Source: Zygnema circumcarinatum (lineage: Eukaryota > Streptophyta > Zygnematophyceae > Zygnematales > Zygnemataceae). Taken from it: 64,000 bases of DNA. The notes below the pieces were generated by a model. The model was not told where the DNA came from. It made no database searches and saw nothing but the letters and a program-made list of their open reading frames with translations. This document shows positions 27,173-38,525 of the stretch, in pieces. The stretch spans positions 1,661,207 through 1,725,206 of the forward strand of contig CM074814.1 in NCBI GenBank assembly GCA_037447605.1, written 5' to 3'. The first letter of the stretch is position 1. Each line of letters starts with the position of its first letter. A program made the translations under genes and the position numbers.

Positions 27173-27496
27173 GGGTGGGTTTCCATCAGCCCGTTTCGTA
27201 ACGAGCTTGTTACGGTCCACGTAGGATGCCGTTTTCAGATGGAACGACGAGTTCCATCAGAACGCCGTTGGCCAGCGTGGCAGTCGCACGCTGGCGGATC
27301 TTCGGTAGCCACGTGGCGGCACGCGAATGGTCGTAATGGCGTTACACCACCTCCGGAGCAGCATCCTGTGGAACGGTGCCTCGTTACCACGTGGCGCCAC
27401 GTCGGCGCCACGTCGGCGGAAACGGCCTCATGGAACCCATGGGTCGTCGTCCATTACGACGCCACGTCGGAATAACGGGCTGATGGAACCCCACCC
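27173..27496. mobile_element. 324-bp MITE-like inverted-repeat element
   Basis: Left end GGGTGGGTTTCCATCAGCCC and right end GGGCTGATGGAACCCCACCC are inverted complements with one change over about 23 bases, and inner CCACGTGGCG / CGCCACGTCGG motifs repeat. The trinucleotide ATA flanks both sides (27170-27172 and 27497-27499), a candidate 3-bp target duplication. No coding potential. A 3-bp duplication would fit PIF/Harbinger-type elements; this is inference. Confidence 0.8.
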
Positions 27497-27924
27497 ATAG
27501 TCGCCACGCAAAGGTGTCCATGATGACGCAAAAGCGTAGCGGGACACGCGACGCTGTTTATGTTTTACGGTAACAGAACTGCGCCGACATGTCCGACAGC
27601 AACCAGGACACGTGGCGCGCCAGGAGTGGGGATGGCGGTATTTATTAATTATTTCTTTCAGGGGGGGCTGCTACTTTCACACCTTTGGTGGTTCTTTTTT
27701 AATTTTAGAATAAAAAGGGTTAAAAACCAGTGAATCCCATTTTATTTTGAGTGCGTCTTCTTGAGCAGTTCGCGCAACGCAACAGGAGAGGTCAGGAAGG
27801 GTTTTGCTCCTCCACCATATTTCTTCGCCTAGTCTTATGCAGCGTGCTCCTTCCAGCAATATTGAACAGCATGGTGAGCTCATGCAGAGCCTACTGGACA
27901 GCTTGGAAGTTCTAACGATTGCCA

Positions 27925-28035
27925 TCTAATAGTTCGGAACCATCGGATGCCAATGGTTGCCAACCATTGGGCGTTCAACCATTGCCATTCAATGGTTGTC
28001 CAATGGTTGCCGATCCACCTGTGAAAGGTTGACCC
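27925..28035 (+). repeat. Dispersed CCAATGGTTGCC/CCAACCATTGG repeat, short copy
   Basis: GATGCCAATGGTTGCCAACC, CAACCATTGCCATTCAATGG and GGTTGCCGATCC match the larger block at 50330-51080. Internally palindromic. Confidence 0.8.
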
Positions 28036-28298
28036 GCCCTCGTAGGGCTTGTCAAGATTTGGAAAAAATCCTTCGGGTTTCGATTCAGGAAGGAGGTTTT
28101 TCCGAAATCAGTACGATTTTGTCCGGTTATAATAAAACATTCATAAGAAACGTACGAGTTTCGATATTATTTAGCAAGGTGCGGCATAAAATATTTCAAG
28201 ATTGACGGGTTGAAGCGGATTTTGGATGCCAATAAACCAATCATCGCAAGCCATGTGTAAATTTTTACACGTGGCATACCGCATTGGCTATTGCTTTA

Positions 28299-28998
28299 GG
28301 GGGCGACTATTTACAGTGTACGTTTTCTGAATGTAGTGTACGTTTTCGGGGGGCAGCAAAAAAATCCTTTTTTTGGCTGCCCGGCGCTGTTTCATACTTT
28401 TCAGAATAGATACAGACCTTTTTTCGTCGGATGTACGGATAGTGATTTGAAATGTACGAAGCGCGCGCGTCTACAAGGTATAAGGGCGCAACACGTGGAG
28501 CGACATGATTGGTCGCGGCAACATGTGACGTGACAAGTATGTTTGGGACCGTGACGTGACGAAACGAGACGCGACAAAAGTGGAGTCCGCGGACGGCAGT
28601 CGGAAATGGCGGGGATTAAAACTGACAGAAAAAGATAGGGCACATAACGTAGCGTGTTTCAGGAAAAATCTGTCAGTTTTTTTCCCGCCATTTCCGACTG
28701 CCGTCCGCGGATTCCACTTTTGTCGCGTCTCGTTTCGTCACGTCACGGTCCCAAACATACTTGTCACGTCATATGTTGCCGCGACCAATCATGTCGCTCC
28801 ACGTGTTGCGCCCTTATACCTTGTAGACGCGCGCGCTTCGTACATTTCAAATCACTATCCGTACATCCGACGAAAAAAGGTCTGTATCTATTCTGAAAAG
28901 TATGAAACAGCGCCGGGCAGCCAAAAAAAGGATTTTTTTGCTGCCCCCCGAAAACGTACACTACATTCAGAAAACGTACACTGTAAATAGTCGCCCCC
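28299..28998. mobile_element. 700-bp foldback DNA transposon with 8-bp target duplication
   Basis: Two arms of about 330 bases (28299-28628 and 28670-28998) are near-perfect inverted copies separated by a 41-base spacer. Ends read GGGGGCGACTATTTACAGTG and its exact complement. TTGCTTTA flanks both sides (28291-28298 and 28999-29006). Each arm carries the same 65-codon frame (starting MYVFGGQQKNPFF), which is a by-product of the inversion, not a gene. The RNA would form one very long hairpin. Similar architecture to the 18107-19049 element. Confidence 0.95.
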
Positions 28999-29222
28999 TT
29001 GCTTTAACGGTTAAATATCCGTGGGATACGCACTTCTTGACACGCCAAAAGTCAAAAAGTGACCCCCCCCACTGCAAGGACGTGTACGGGCGAGTAGAAG
29101 ACTGGGAGGGACCCACCAGCGGCCACTTCCCTTCGACCCAGAAGCTGCAGAGGCCCAGCTCCCTGCCCCCACCTGTTTCCTTCTCCCACATCTTTTAGGG
29201 TTGTGCTCCGCTCGTTTTGCCC

Positions 29223-31226
29223 ATGGGGGACGCGAAGAGGAGGGCGAGCGGTCGATCCATGGCAGAGGGAGGAGCCATGGCGGGCCTCCCTCTCCCTCTC
29301 CTCACCGACATCTTTTCTCGCTCCACGGACGGCGATGTGCAGGAACTCATCTGCCTCTCCACCGTCTGCAAGGCCTTCATGGCGGGGGTTCGCGAGGTGG
29401 AAATTTTGAAAATTGATGAGAGAACCTGCTCATTGATCTATGAAAGGCATCATTCTTCATCAATTGCAAAATCGAAGCTTAAAAGGATTATCAACATTGC
29501 TCCAAAGGTGCAGCGCTTCGCCTGTCATGGCGACATTGATCCTACTATTTTTTATTCATGGGCAAGCAAAGTGGGAAAAACGCTTCGATCTTTACGCTTC
29601 TTATCTGTGACTGAGTGGCACATTATTAATCATTTTCTCGTGCTGTTCAGAGTGTTGGAAGAGCTCATAGTCGAAGTTTTCGTACCCAGGGACAGTAGTC
29701 AATTCCCTTTTTATGGTATAAACTCTATTAAATCCTTGAAATTGACAGTACACCAAGAAAGAAGGGCTCCGCGAACCTTCGGTACTTTGAGCCAATTTCT
29801 TGGCCTGTTTCCCAATGTCGAATATGCGGAGTTGGCTTTTGTCATGTACAGGACATCACGCATAGTTGTTCAGCACCAGAATTTGATCGGTTTGAAGATA
29901 ACGATTACACAGCCATTTGGCAGCTATCTCGAACTCAGTGTTCCTACTCTTGAATTTTTTTCTTTCAAGGGTAGGCTCGAGACTTTGGTGGTTATTGAGG
30001 ACATGCGGAGTCTTAAGATGGTCGACATTGATGGAGCAGCAGTGCCAACAATTCCTGGAAAACTCGATGCTAAACACTATGTGTTTGGTCCTTGCTTTTG
30101 CCGGAACTTATTAGGAGAATTCCTCTCGAAGACCAACAGCACCAATGTGCAGTCTATAAGGTTCAACTTGCCTCTGACGGAGTTATCAATTTCTGAGAAG
30201 TTGAGGAATGTTGAGTTCCTGAATCTTACGCGACTCTACTTTAGGGACAACAGTTACGATGCGCCCGTCAACTTCTCTCTCTTGCGTCATTGGCTAACAA
30301 TCTTCCCGGCGGTAAAAGAAATTGTATTAGTACGACTATGGGACGGTCGTTGGCGAGTTGAAAAAAGCATATTTGCGGATCGAGAAGCCTGTGAGAAACT
30401 CAATGTACCACTCCTCACCCTTTCTCTGTCTTATTCTCTTATCTTGTTTCTATATTCTTCGGTCATACATCATTTTTTTGGACTTGCTAGACTCTCCCAT
30501 CTCTCTGTCCTTCTCTCTCCCTCTCGGTCTCTCCCTCGCTCTCTCGTGCTCTCTCTCACACTCTCCCACTCACACTGTTGCTTTCTCACTCCTCTCTTTC
30601 TCCTTCTCCCTCTCCCTCCCTCCTCCCCTCCGTGCCTCCCCTCCCTTCTCTTGCTCGTCTAAGAACGTGTCGATATTTGTCTGCTTGTGTTAAAATCACC
30701 TTTGTCTCCCATGCGGCTCTAATTTAGAGTTTCCACATCTGAGGAACCAGTGAAGCCAAACTGTCCTTTGTCAGTAGTGGACTTAGCCTCCATGTACATT
30801 GAAATAACTCAAATACGTGTGTGCTGAGAGTTTATGATCAACACTACAAGTTTTCCATGGTTCACTTTTTTATTATTTGGCTCGATTGTTTAATACGTGC
30901 ACGTCTGCGACTAAAACTATCCATGTTCTATCTAGCAGATAGCAGCTTTGGAGCTTTACGGAAACTTGCGATTCTTAAAGCAGTATGTTCATCGTGATAG
31001 AAAACGGATTAGCGAATTGGTGCTCCTACCAATGGCTAACCGTTCAGTCATATGCTACGCAGATGCGGCATTTCAGCCGAGACCAGGTTTTTGCGGCGTT
31101 GAACGGCGCTTCCACAAGTCCGCATGGAGAAGGCGAGGCATCCCCGCACGAGTGAGGAGGGGAGGCACCTTTTTTAAGGAACTTTTTGAAGGCTTTGGTA
31201 GGGTTGCTTACCTTTGCTTAGAGTGA
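29223..31226 (+). CDS. F-box protein with LRR-like C-terminal region
   Basis: F-box proteins are substrate receptors of SCF ubiquitin ligases. The first exon runs from ATG 29223 to about 30404. F-box at residues ~18-50: LPLPLLTDIFSRSTDGDVQE followed by LICLSTVCKAF. Then come leucine-rich segments such as KSLKLTVHQE, LRNVEFLNLTRLYF and LLRHWLTIFPAVKEIVLVRL, as in plant FBD/LRR F-box proteins. A second exon (30939-31226) continues in phase 0 if the donor is GTACCA at 30405. Using the better donor GTGAGA at 30391 instead gives an ending FGALRKLAILKAV and an earlier stop, so the C-terminus is unresolved. A telo-box at 29195-29204 lies 19 bases before the start. The frame after 30405 in exon 1 is a CT-microsatellite artefact. 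Confidence 0.82.
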
Positions 31227-31365
31227 GTGTGAGAGAGAGAGTGGGAGGGAGGCCGAGAGAGGGAGAGTCTAAAAGAGTGAGATGGGAAAGAAGGGGTGGA
31301 GTGGAGATGGAGGGAGAAGAGAGAGGGAGAGGGAGAGGAGAGGGAGAAGGGAAGGAGATCCTTGA
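31214..31365 (+). repeat. GA-rich purine tract
   Basis: GAGAGAGAGTGGGAGGGAGG and GGAGAGGGAGAGGAGAGGGA blocks immediately before the P450 relic. Confidence 0.75.
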
Positions 31366-31367
31366 GA

Positions 31368-31733
31368 ATCGCCTGCTTGAACTACCCTTTCTTAAGGCCC
31401 TTACTAAGGAAGACCCTCCGATATCGACCCGTGGACCTTTGCTTATCGCCCACTTAACCTCTGAAGGCGTGGTTTGGGCACGATGCTGCAGGTCAACTCG
31501 TGGCGATCCACCATGATCCGAAGACGAGGCCGGATCCACGCGAGTTCAATTTTGGGCAGTTCCTTGAAAAAGATGTCGAATTTTTTGTTGCGGCAGTGAT
31601 TCCCTTTGGCTCCGGAGGCCGGGTCTGTCCGGGCATGACTCTGCTCTACACCATGGTGGGGCTCATGCTCGCCCATCTGCTGCACCATTTTAAATGGGAA
31701 ATTTCGAAGAAAGAGGCCATCGATCAACTGTAA
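31368..31733 (+). pseudogene. Cytochrome P450 relic, heme-binding end only
   Basis: Family haem mono-oxygenase. LPFLKALTKE resembles the end of the K-helix region, followed by PLLIAHLTSEG. Then VNSW continues into AIHHDPKTRPDPREFNFGQF only after a one-base frameshift near 31503. The Cys-ligand loop PFGSGGRVCPGMTLLYTM (canonical FxxGxRxCxG) and IDQL stop at 31733 follow. The expected ETLRLHP core is shortened, and nothing upstream encodes the rest of the ~500-aa enzyme. Fits the A-type/CYP71-like group by motif. Frameshift plus truncation make a pseudogene likely; expression cannot be excluded. Confidence 0.85.
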
Positions 31734-32902
31734 AGTTGGGCTTACTATGTGGCCGGCAAAGCCTTTGAAACTAGTGGCTAAACCTAAGAAACAGATAGCC
31801 ATGTGTGAATGAGGAGAAAGGGAGAGGTGTAGAGAGAGGGAGGATCGCTTTTGAAAGCTCCTCAACACAGCAGGGTTTTCGGGTTTTCAGTTTCTGGTTC
31901 ATGCCAGCACATGTAAATGGTTCCTTGTGCCCTCCTGCAATGCATTGCATACGACAAAACTGTTCGTTGGATCGCGTTGCGTGTTCTTCTTTGGACGTTT
32001 TTTAAGCTGTCGTGGGCGAATGCATCTTTGCAATCTTTCTCGAGGGGAGGGAGGGAGGGAGGGGGGTAAGGAGGGCAGGAGGGAATGGGGAGAAAGGGAG
32101 AGAGGGAGGGAGGGCAGGTGGGGAGCGAAAGCGAGGGCAGGAGGGGAGTGGCAGAGAGGGAGAGAGGGAGGGCAAAAGCGTAGGGGGAGGGGAGGGAGGG
32201 TGGGAGAGAGGGAGGGCAGAAGGGATGGGGGGGAGGGGGAGGGAGGGCAGGAGAGGAGGGTGAGAGAGGGAGGGAGGGCAGGAGGGGAGGGAGAGAGAGG
32301 GTCTATGAGAAACTGTTTGCTTTGTGTAGGGAAGAGCAATGTGTCAGTGGAAATGAGCGCATGTCTCGTCAAGTGAGGGAAAGCCACATGTACAGCAGCG
32401 CCTCATGCGGCCATTAAGCCACAGTAAAATTAGGCTTCGTTTCGTCTGATTTCTCAAGTCGCAAAGACAGCCGTAGCCCTTGCAAAAAACGGAGTTGAGC
32501 TGATTCATGTTGAACGTACAGCAAAAACGTAAAAAACAAAAAGTCTTGAAATAATTTCGGTATAAATTTGAACTTTTTCTGGAAACATAATAAATACTGT
32601 TGAATTTTCAGCTGCTGCACTACCCCCTCGAAACCTCCGCGGACTCGACCCAATAGACACTGCTGGCAGCAGACTGACTTTGTCAGCTGCAAGCAGCTGC
32701 ACACCAAAGCACACGGTTGTGCCAAAGCCGCCCCCCGGCGGCTCTGCCCTATGCTACAAACCACAGCCAGCAAACACCTCTCTATCTACGGAAGGCATCG
32801 AAAACCACACCTGTCACGACTCACTGCAGCGAAGACTGCTGCATTGGACGGTGCAGGCCCTCGCTGTCTTAAAACTTCAGTACTATACACGCAACTCTGT
32901 CT
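31734..32902. other. Intergenic region with long purine tract
   Basis: 32041-32310 is about 270 bases of GGGAGG/GAGAGG purine repeat with many G-runs. The rest (31740-32040 and 32311-32902) shows no recognisable gene. The end near 32903 is 3'UTR of the minus-strand plastid gene. Confidence 0.6.
32041..32310 (+). repeat. 270-bp G-rich purine tract (GGGAGG)n
   Basis: Almost entirely purine on the plus strand with units GGGAGGGAGG, GGAGAGAGGGAG and GGGCAGGAGGGG. Many G-triplets at short spacing could form G-quadruplexes or triplex DNA; that is inference from composition. Confidence 0.85.
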
Positions 32903-35900
32903 TTAGAAGTGGAAAGAAGCGGAGCTCTTTATTGAAGGTTCGGGACTTTTGGAGGCCGTTGACTTGTGACCAATTGAGGAAGAGTTGAGAAACTGGCGAA
33001 TGTAGTCCACTGTCCACTCGTTCGGAGCGCCGTACTCATCCACCAAATGCGCGACCAGCCGGTCAACCTCGTCCTTCTATACCAAGGAAAGGCCAATTTC
33101 CCAAAATGAGGCACTGTGCTGCTATGTCTCTTGCTCTTGAATAAATAAATATGAACTCTATATGTACTCCCTATACTCTCTCTATGTGCTGCAACGGCTG
33201 ATAAACGAGCTTCTCATCTTTTATGTGGGTCATAATTTATAAAGCATATGAACACTATCAAAAAACGAGTAGTTGAGGCAAGGCGGAAAAGGAACTCAGG
33301 AAGTGGAAGTGTACCTGTTCAGTGTATGGCTTAGTGATATCGACAAACTGAGCCCGAACAGCGCGTGCTCGGCTTTTGATGAATGACTCCTGCTGTGAAG
33401 TCAGCCCCGAAGTTGATCCGACTACCTCACTCAAAGTCGCCACTACCTGGAGGTTGAGCATGGACGTGTCGGATCAGACATTGGCAGTTTATGGTAGCAC
33501 AGTCAAAAGCAAACAAACATGAATGACCTCACAACGAACAGCTGATTGAGGATGACTCTTAGCAGACATTAGGCACTTTTCTCACTTAGCCTAAACGCTG
33601 CTGATAGTCTGCCATTTGAGCCCGACCAATCTGGGCATGTGAAATTACCTTCTTCAGCTCCCTAACTTCCGCAAGAGCGGTATCCCTCTCTTGGATAAGC
33701 TCTGCAGCCAACAGCTCCATCGCCCTCTTCTCCTCGCTGCCACTCTCCGCACGCACCTTCATGTCTGCTGCCTGTTCCCCTCAACAATCCAAGTAGCCCT
33801 TCAGCTCAAGTTATGCTTCAACGGCCGCATAACTTCACCCACTAATAAGCTTTTTCCATGCTGGGTTCAAAAACTAGAATCCGTGAGAGCAGCACGCGAG
33901 CATATTGTGATTCTACTTCACAAGAGTATACTGACAGAATATTTGAATAGGGATCAAGAGAGTACGAGAACAATAATAGAGAACCCTAACCCTGACCTTA
34001 GTTTTAATCCTAACCACTACCCTAATCCTACACTACAATAAGCTACAGTACTTACATGTTGAATGGCTTGGTCACGTTCTGATGCCAGTGCCAGCGCCAC
34101 TGTCTCCAAAGCCACATTTTGCTCCTGAAGGCGTCGTACCTCTTCTGCCAACATCGTCTCTATTGCCTTCATACGATTTGTCATTCCTGTCACAGCAGCC
34201 TTCAGTGCACTCACCTGTGCAGAGAGTGCAACACTAAAGAAAACTTTAGTATTGCTTCCCCATTGCGACTCCAAATTTCTTCAAGTAAATAGTGGACCCA
34301 CACAGATGAATTTACATAGCTGAGCCTTGTAATCATGTCAGTCTCCCAGGTTTCCATGAGTTCCCTTGACCACCCTGTTCTGGCTTAATACTTTGACAGA
34401 GGATAGAAACATTAGGAGCAGCACCTCGCCCATGGCTGTGTCACGTTCTTGCGCCAACTGGAGTGCAACCGCCTCCAAGGCCTCTTTCTCTGCCATCACC
34501 CGTCCAATCTCTGTTCCAGCTACCCTCATGTCCATGGCCTGTACGAATGAACACAGCCATTTCCTATCGTTTAACTGTTAGTAGCAACATTAGCTTTCAA
34601 AGCACAGGAAACTTAAAAGATGCATTCATACAGATTCAGGGACTACACATCTCTATACTAACAAGCCGTCAAGAGCATTTTCGTCTCTCTTCTCCGTAAC
34701 AAATCTGGCCGTGCAGAACATTCGCTTCAAATACCTTACTCGAAATATGCAAAGCTACTTCTTGATAAGTAGACACTGTCCTTCCTAACCACAGGGCTAT
34801 CCGGAAACAAGCAGCATTCTATAAAGCCTTAAGTTACCTCCCCTATGTCAGTTCCACCCAGCAATGTCTGAGAAGTGCATATATTTGCGACTGGACGAGC
34901 CTTCTTTCGAAATCGCATCCTACATGACATACACCACATCTATTCGTTATGCAATAAAGTAAAATTCAATACTCCCATTTTGTATGTGACTTTTATCATC
35001 CGGCTATGTTTGCACTGTGCTTTAGGTAGATGCCGTCATTGAGGTTTGCCGTCAGCAAACCTTCAAATTCAGGCAAGCAGGAATTTCGGTCAGCTTCCTT
35101 CAGCTGAGGTATCCTCTTCTACATCACTTCCCTTTCGTGCTGATTCGAAGCCATCATCTGTATTCAAACTGTCCCCTGGCAGAACCAGAATTTGTCGTGC
35201 TAGCATACCATGTTGGCCCGTGACTAACATTTCCATACTTTCAGCAGTTGAAACCACCGCATTCAATCAGCAGCCTCTACCTCCCGTGGATCTATATAAT
35301 TGCCACATTGTAGGGGATATTACTTCATTGAATACCTGCTTCACAGCCGCGTCCCGCTGTTCCACAAGCTCCTGAAGAGTCTTCTTCGTCCTTGGGTCCA
35401 ACGACTGCATAACAGGACAAGAGTGTCAAGACTCTCAAAACACTCTAATCCGGGTCGAAAAAACGTGAGTGGGCAAGAACCTGTCTCCTTCGAAGCAGTA
35501 CCAACTCCAGGCCGAAGACTGCAGACCTACCGCAAAACTGCCTTCAGGAAGTGGCCCCTCCACCATCTCAATCACAGCCCGCATAGGTGAGGTCGGCTGC
35601 AGGCTCTGCGTGTGCGCCCCGGAAAGGAGGCGCCTGCACAGGCAACATTCAATCTTCAGACACGATGATAGACAAGCCAAAGGCTTGGCATTGAAATGGA
35701 CTGCTTCAGTGCCAATGTTAGAACGCATTTCGCTCATTCCGCCTCTTGCGGAGATACCTGAGCTATCTGGTCTGAAAAGTCGCCCTTACTGCATGATTAA
35801 TGGCACAGCAAAACTGTCTACAAGACGAACCTCTGACACAACTGAAACAAGCCTTAGTAATGTTCACTTTCCGACAGGCTACGGGTGAAAGCAGTTCAAA

Positions 35901-37219
35901 GATAGTTCAAAGACAACAGTCTGGCGAGACAAAGGACAGCGATAATGCACGTATGAAATTTCAATCATTCAAAAAAGTAGTTGCAAACAGTCCAGAGTTT
36001 AGCCCAAAAGCAAACGATTTACGTGCATATTCCACATCATCTGAGAGGCGCCATATGATAGTGACATATTGCGGCTCTTTCTGATTATAAGAAAAATGAC
36101 CTTATTTTGCGGTAACTCTGTTCGCCATACGAAGCCACTGACAACCCGCAAGGCAGCAAGCAGGTAAGAAGACGTACGAGCTAACCATGCCAACGTAGGC
36201 GACTCCCACTGCCTGCATGGCTGATGGTAACAGAGGCAGCGCGTCCAGGGATCCGAGCACACTGTTGGCAATTATTGTACCAACCGCCGCAACACCTGCA
36301 CCGCATCGACCCCAACTTTGGCATGAATTGAATGGCATGAGGAAATCATTTGACAAGAGTACTGAAAACGAGGTTTCATCCAGTACTACGATAACAACTT
36401 CATACACTATTACTCCCGACAAAGGCTACAATACACCCTCGGCTTCCACTAGTCATTCAAGCATCATGCCAAGCATCTTCGCACCCCATTCTAATATCTC
36501 AGCAATAACCGAAGATCAGAAAGATAGCTCGTTTCTACAGCCAGTGGCTGAAGAGATGGCAAGCATGGTCTTAGGGGCTCTTGCAGAACTTCAAAAGCAG
36601 GAGACTCTCTTGAAAACCCACACAAATATTGCTACGCTATGCTAGTGATGGAAACCACCGTAGCTCTGCACCTGTGTACATGGCAGCAGTGCCGACAGTC
36701 TCCAATGATGTACTTTCTACTGCCTGAGCTGCAGCTTTCACTGCGCTCCGTACTGATTGAGAGACAGGCTCCTCTTTAACCTCTTCACGTTCAACTCGCC
36801 CTTGCCCCTGCTTCCACATCCCCTTAACCCCCTTCGAAATCTGTGAGGAAACCAAAGTGATTGCACAGGTGCCATGCTCGCCTCACGAGACGCATCGCGT
36901 ACAGAAATGCCCATCAAAATCTCGTGGCTTCGAGGATAGGAGCTGTATAGATCAAGAAAGAACTGACCCGAGCCTTGCCACTGCTCCTTCCGACATCCCT
37001 CTCAGACGGAGGCAGGCGCTTCTGCATCACTGTCTTTCCAGCCTGCCTCTCCTCCGCAAGCGCACAGACAGCCGTCCCGCGCCTTCCTACGCCGTCTCCC
37101 AGCACCACAAATTGCGGCTTCTGCGTGGGAGACGGCGCCAAAAACTCCCCTCCACCATATGCCAGAGAGCCATAGACGCTGCTGATGCCTCTCACAGCTG
37201 CATCCATCGCCGCAGCCAT
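32903..37219 (-). CDS. Predicted plastid protein: CURT1/CAAD-like membrane region plus exon-repeat coiled coil
   Basis: Exons identified on the minus strand: 37219-36968, 36840-36672, 36295-36186, 35596-35531, 35404-35336, 34538-34425, 34214-34056, 33771-33649, 33446-33315, 33076-32903; one or more exons between 36185 and 35597 are unresolved. Residues 1-84 look like a plastid transit peptide (Ser/Ala/Arg-rich after MAAAMDAAVRGISSVYGSLA). A VKGMWKQ...AVKAAAQAVE amphipathic stretch precedes VAAVGTIIANSVLGSLDALP and LLPSAMQAVGVAYVG, which resemble the paired hydrophobic helices of CURT1/CAAD proteins that shape thylakoids. Four later exons each end with an (E/Q)RDxA motif (QRDAAVKQ, ERDTAMGE, ERDQAIQH, ERDTALAE), then a helical tail with HLVDEYGAPNEWTVDYIRQF. 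Assignment to CURT1/CAAD is by motif resemblance only; the overall architecture is unknown to me. Confidence 0.7.
33960..34035 (-). repeat. Degenerate telomere-like CCCTAA repeats in an intron
   Basis: GAACCCTAACCCTGACC followed by AATCCTAACCACTACCCTAA on the plus strand, inside the intron between exons 34214-34056 and 33771-33649. Orientation is opposite to the tract at 12085-12345. Confidence 0.5.
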
Positions 37220-37880
37220 GCGCTCCAGCTCCAAGCACACGGAGGAGAGAGCGAGAGAGAGAGAGAGCGAGAGAGAGAGATTGAGACAATTCGCTCCAAG
37301 ATCAGGAAAAAGCGTCGCATGTCTTTGAGCACCGAAAAGATCTGCAGCCGTTGCAGGATGCCGAGCCTATCGTCGTCGTCACGTGGACGGTCTCGATGTG
37401 TCCGTACATCCGATCGGACGGTAGATTATGCCCCACGATCGGCGGCGGTGCAGGGTCGGGTCCGGTCGGCGCGACCAGAAATCAAAGCTTTCAAAATTTA
37501 CGCCGCGCAAATTTCCCGAACTTTCGGCGGGCGAAAATAACTACATTTCTGGGGGCCTCACTTGCTCCTGCATGCTCGCCGTTGGGAGCGCCATTCTCCA
37601 CTTGAGCGTCTTGCACTGACAGTTTGCAGCGTATATGTGAAGGAGGGGGTATAGTTCGACACAAAAGGCATACCTCTCGTGTTTAATTATAAGACGAAAA
37701 AATAGTGTATTACTGCCTCATTCTTTGCTGACGCGAGTCGTGGAGCATTTAAAGTTTGAATTTTGTGGCACAATACATTACATCCTGCAGCAAGAGTGCA
37801 TATTTGCAGCGCATTTCAGAGCTTTTTCCTACGTGTTTTACAGTTTCCAGGAGGCCTCCCCGACAGGGGAGAGTTGAGCC
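37220..37880. promoter_or_regulatory. Divergent promoter between plastid coiled-coil gene and acidic unknown
   Basis: 660 bases between two outward-facing start codons. Contains a GA microsatellite (37243-37282), the GTCCGTACATCCGATCGGAC string near 37400 and no other recognised element. Confidence 0.55.
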
Positions 37881-38525
37881 ATGCCGCTGGCAGGGAGCAA
37901 GAGGGCAGCGCCAGAAGCGCCTGGCGAGCAGGAGGAGGAGACGATTCTAACCATGCGTTCTTCTTTTAGCGGAGAGGAAGCAGCATTTTCTGACTTGGAA
38001 TCATATGGCCAGCATGAATTGTTTTTCGATATTCCTGCACCTCCCTCCAGCCCTTGCGATCCATGCATCCAGCAGTTGGAAAAAGGTCTGAAGGAAGCTA
38101 TTCGAAAGGACATTGCTGAAGGCAATGATGATGTTGGTAAAGTCTCCTTGCGTCCTTCAAGTTGAGGTGGTGGTCCGTCTTGAATTATCTGAACTAGCCT
38201 ATAGTTCCTTGATGATTCTCTTTCCTTGTTGCCTACCAGATATGTGCTTATTAACTTCATCGAGAAAGTTTCAAAGTAGAATTACAACTTCTCCAGGGAT
38301 AGCTCGAGCCAGTTTGAGCACCTTGTCTGATCTTCTCTCCACTATTTTCGACCGGCACGACTTGCAGACGCTATTGAAGATGACTTGGTTGACGAGGATG
38401 TGGACGTGTTTGGAGAATCGGCCATGACTGCATCGTCAAATTTGGTCGCCAGCGTGCTTCCAGAGCCAGAAAACAGCGCAAGTAGCACCTTCACGAAGGT
38501 GCCAATTGTCCTTGTAACCAACTGA
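37881..38525 (+). CDS. Small acidic unknown protein (137 aa)
   Basis: Family not recognised. Two exons, 37881-38136 and 38368-38525, in agreeing phase. N-terminus MPLAGSKRAAPEAPGEQEEE; centre FFDIPAPPSSPCDPCIQQLE with a predicted helix KGLKEAIRKDIAEGN; acidic run DAIEDDLVDEDVDVFGE; C-terminus FTKVPIVLVTN. No signal peptide or membrane segment. Could be a small nuclear or regulatory protein, but that is guesswork. The splice junction restores Asp in DDVDAIEDD, supporting the join. Divergent from the plastid coiled-coil gene. Confidence 0.62.

Noticed and set aside
28336-28533. 65-codon frame occurring twice (also 28764-28961, minus strand)
   Set aside because: Duplicate arises because the two arms of the foldback element are inverted copies; no family resemblance and no selection evidence.
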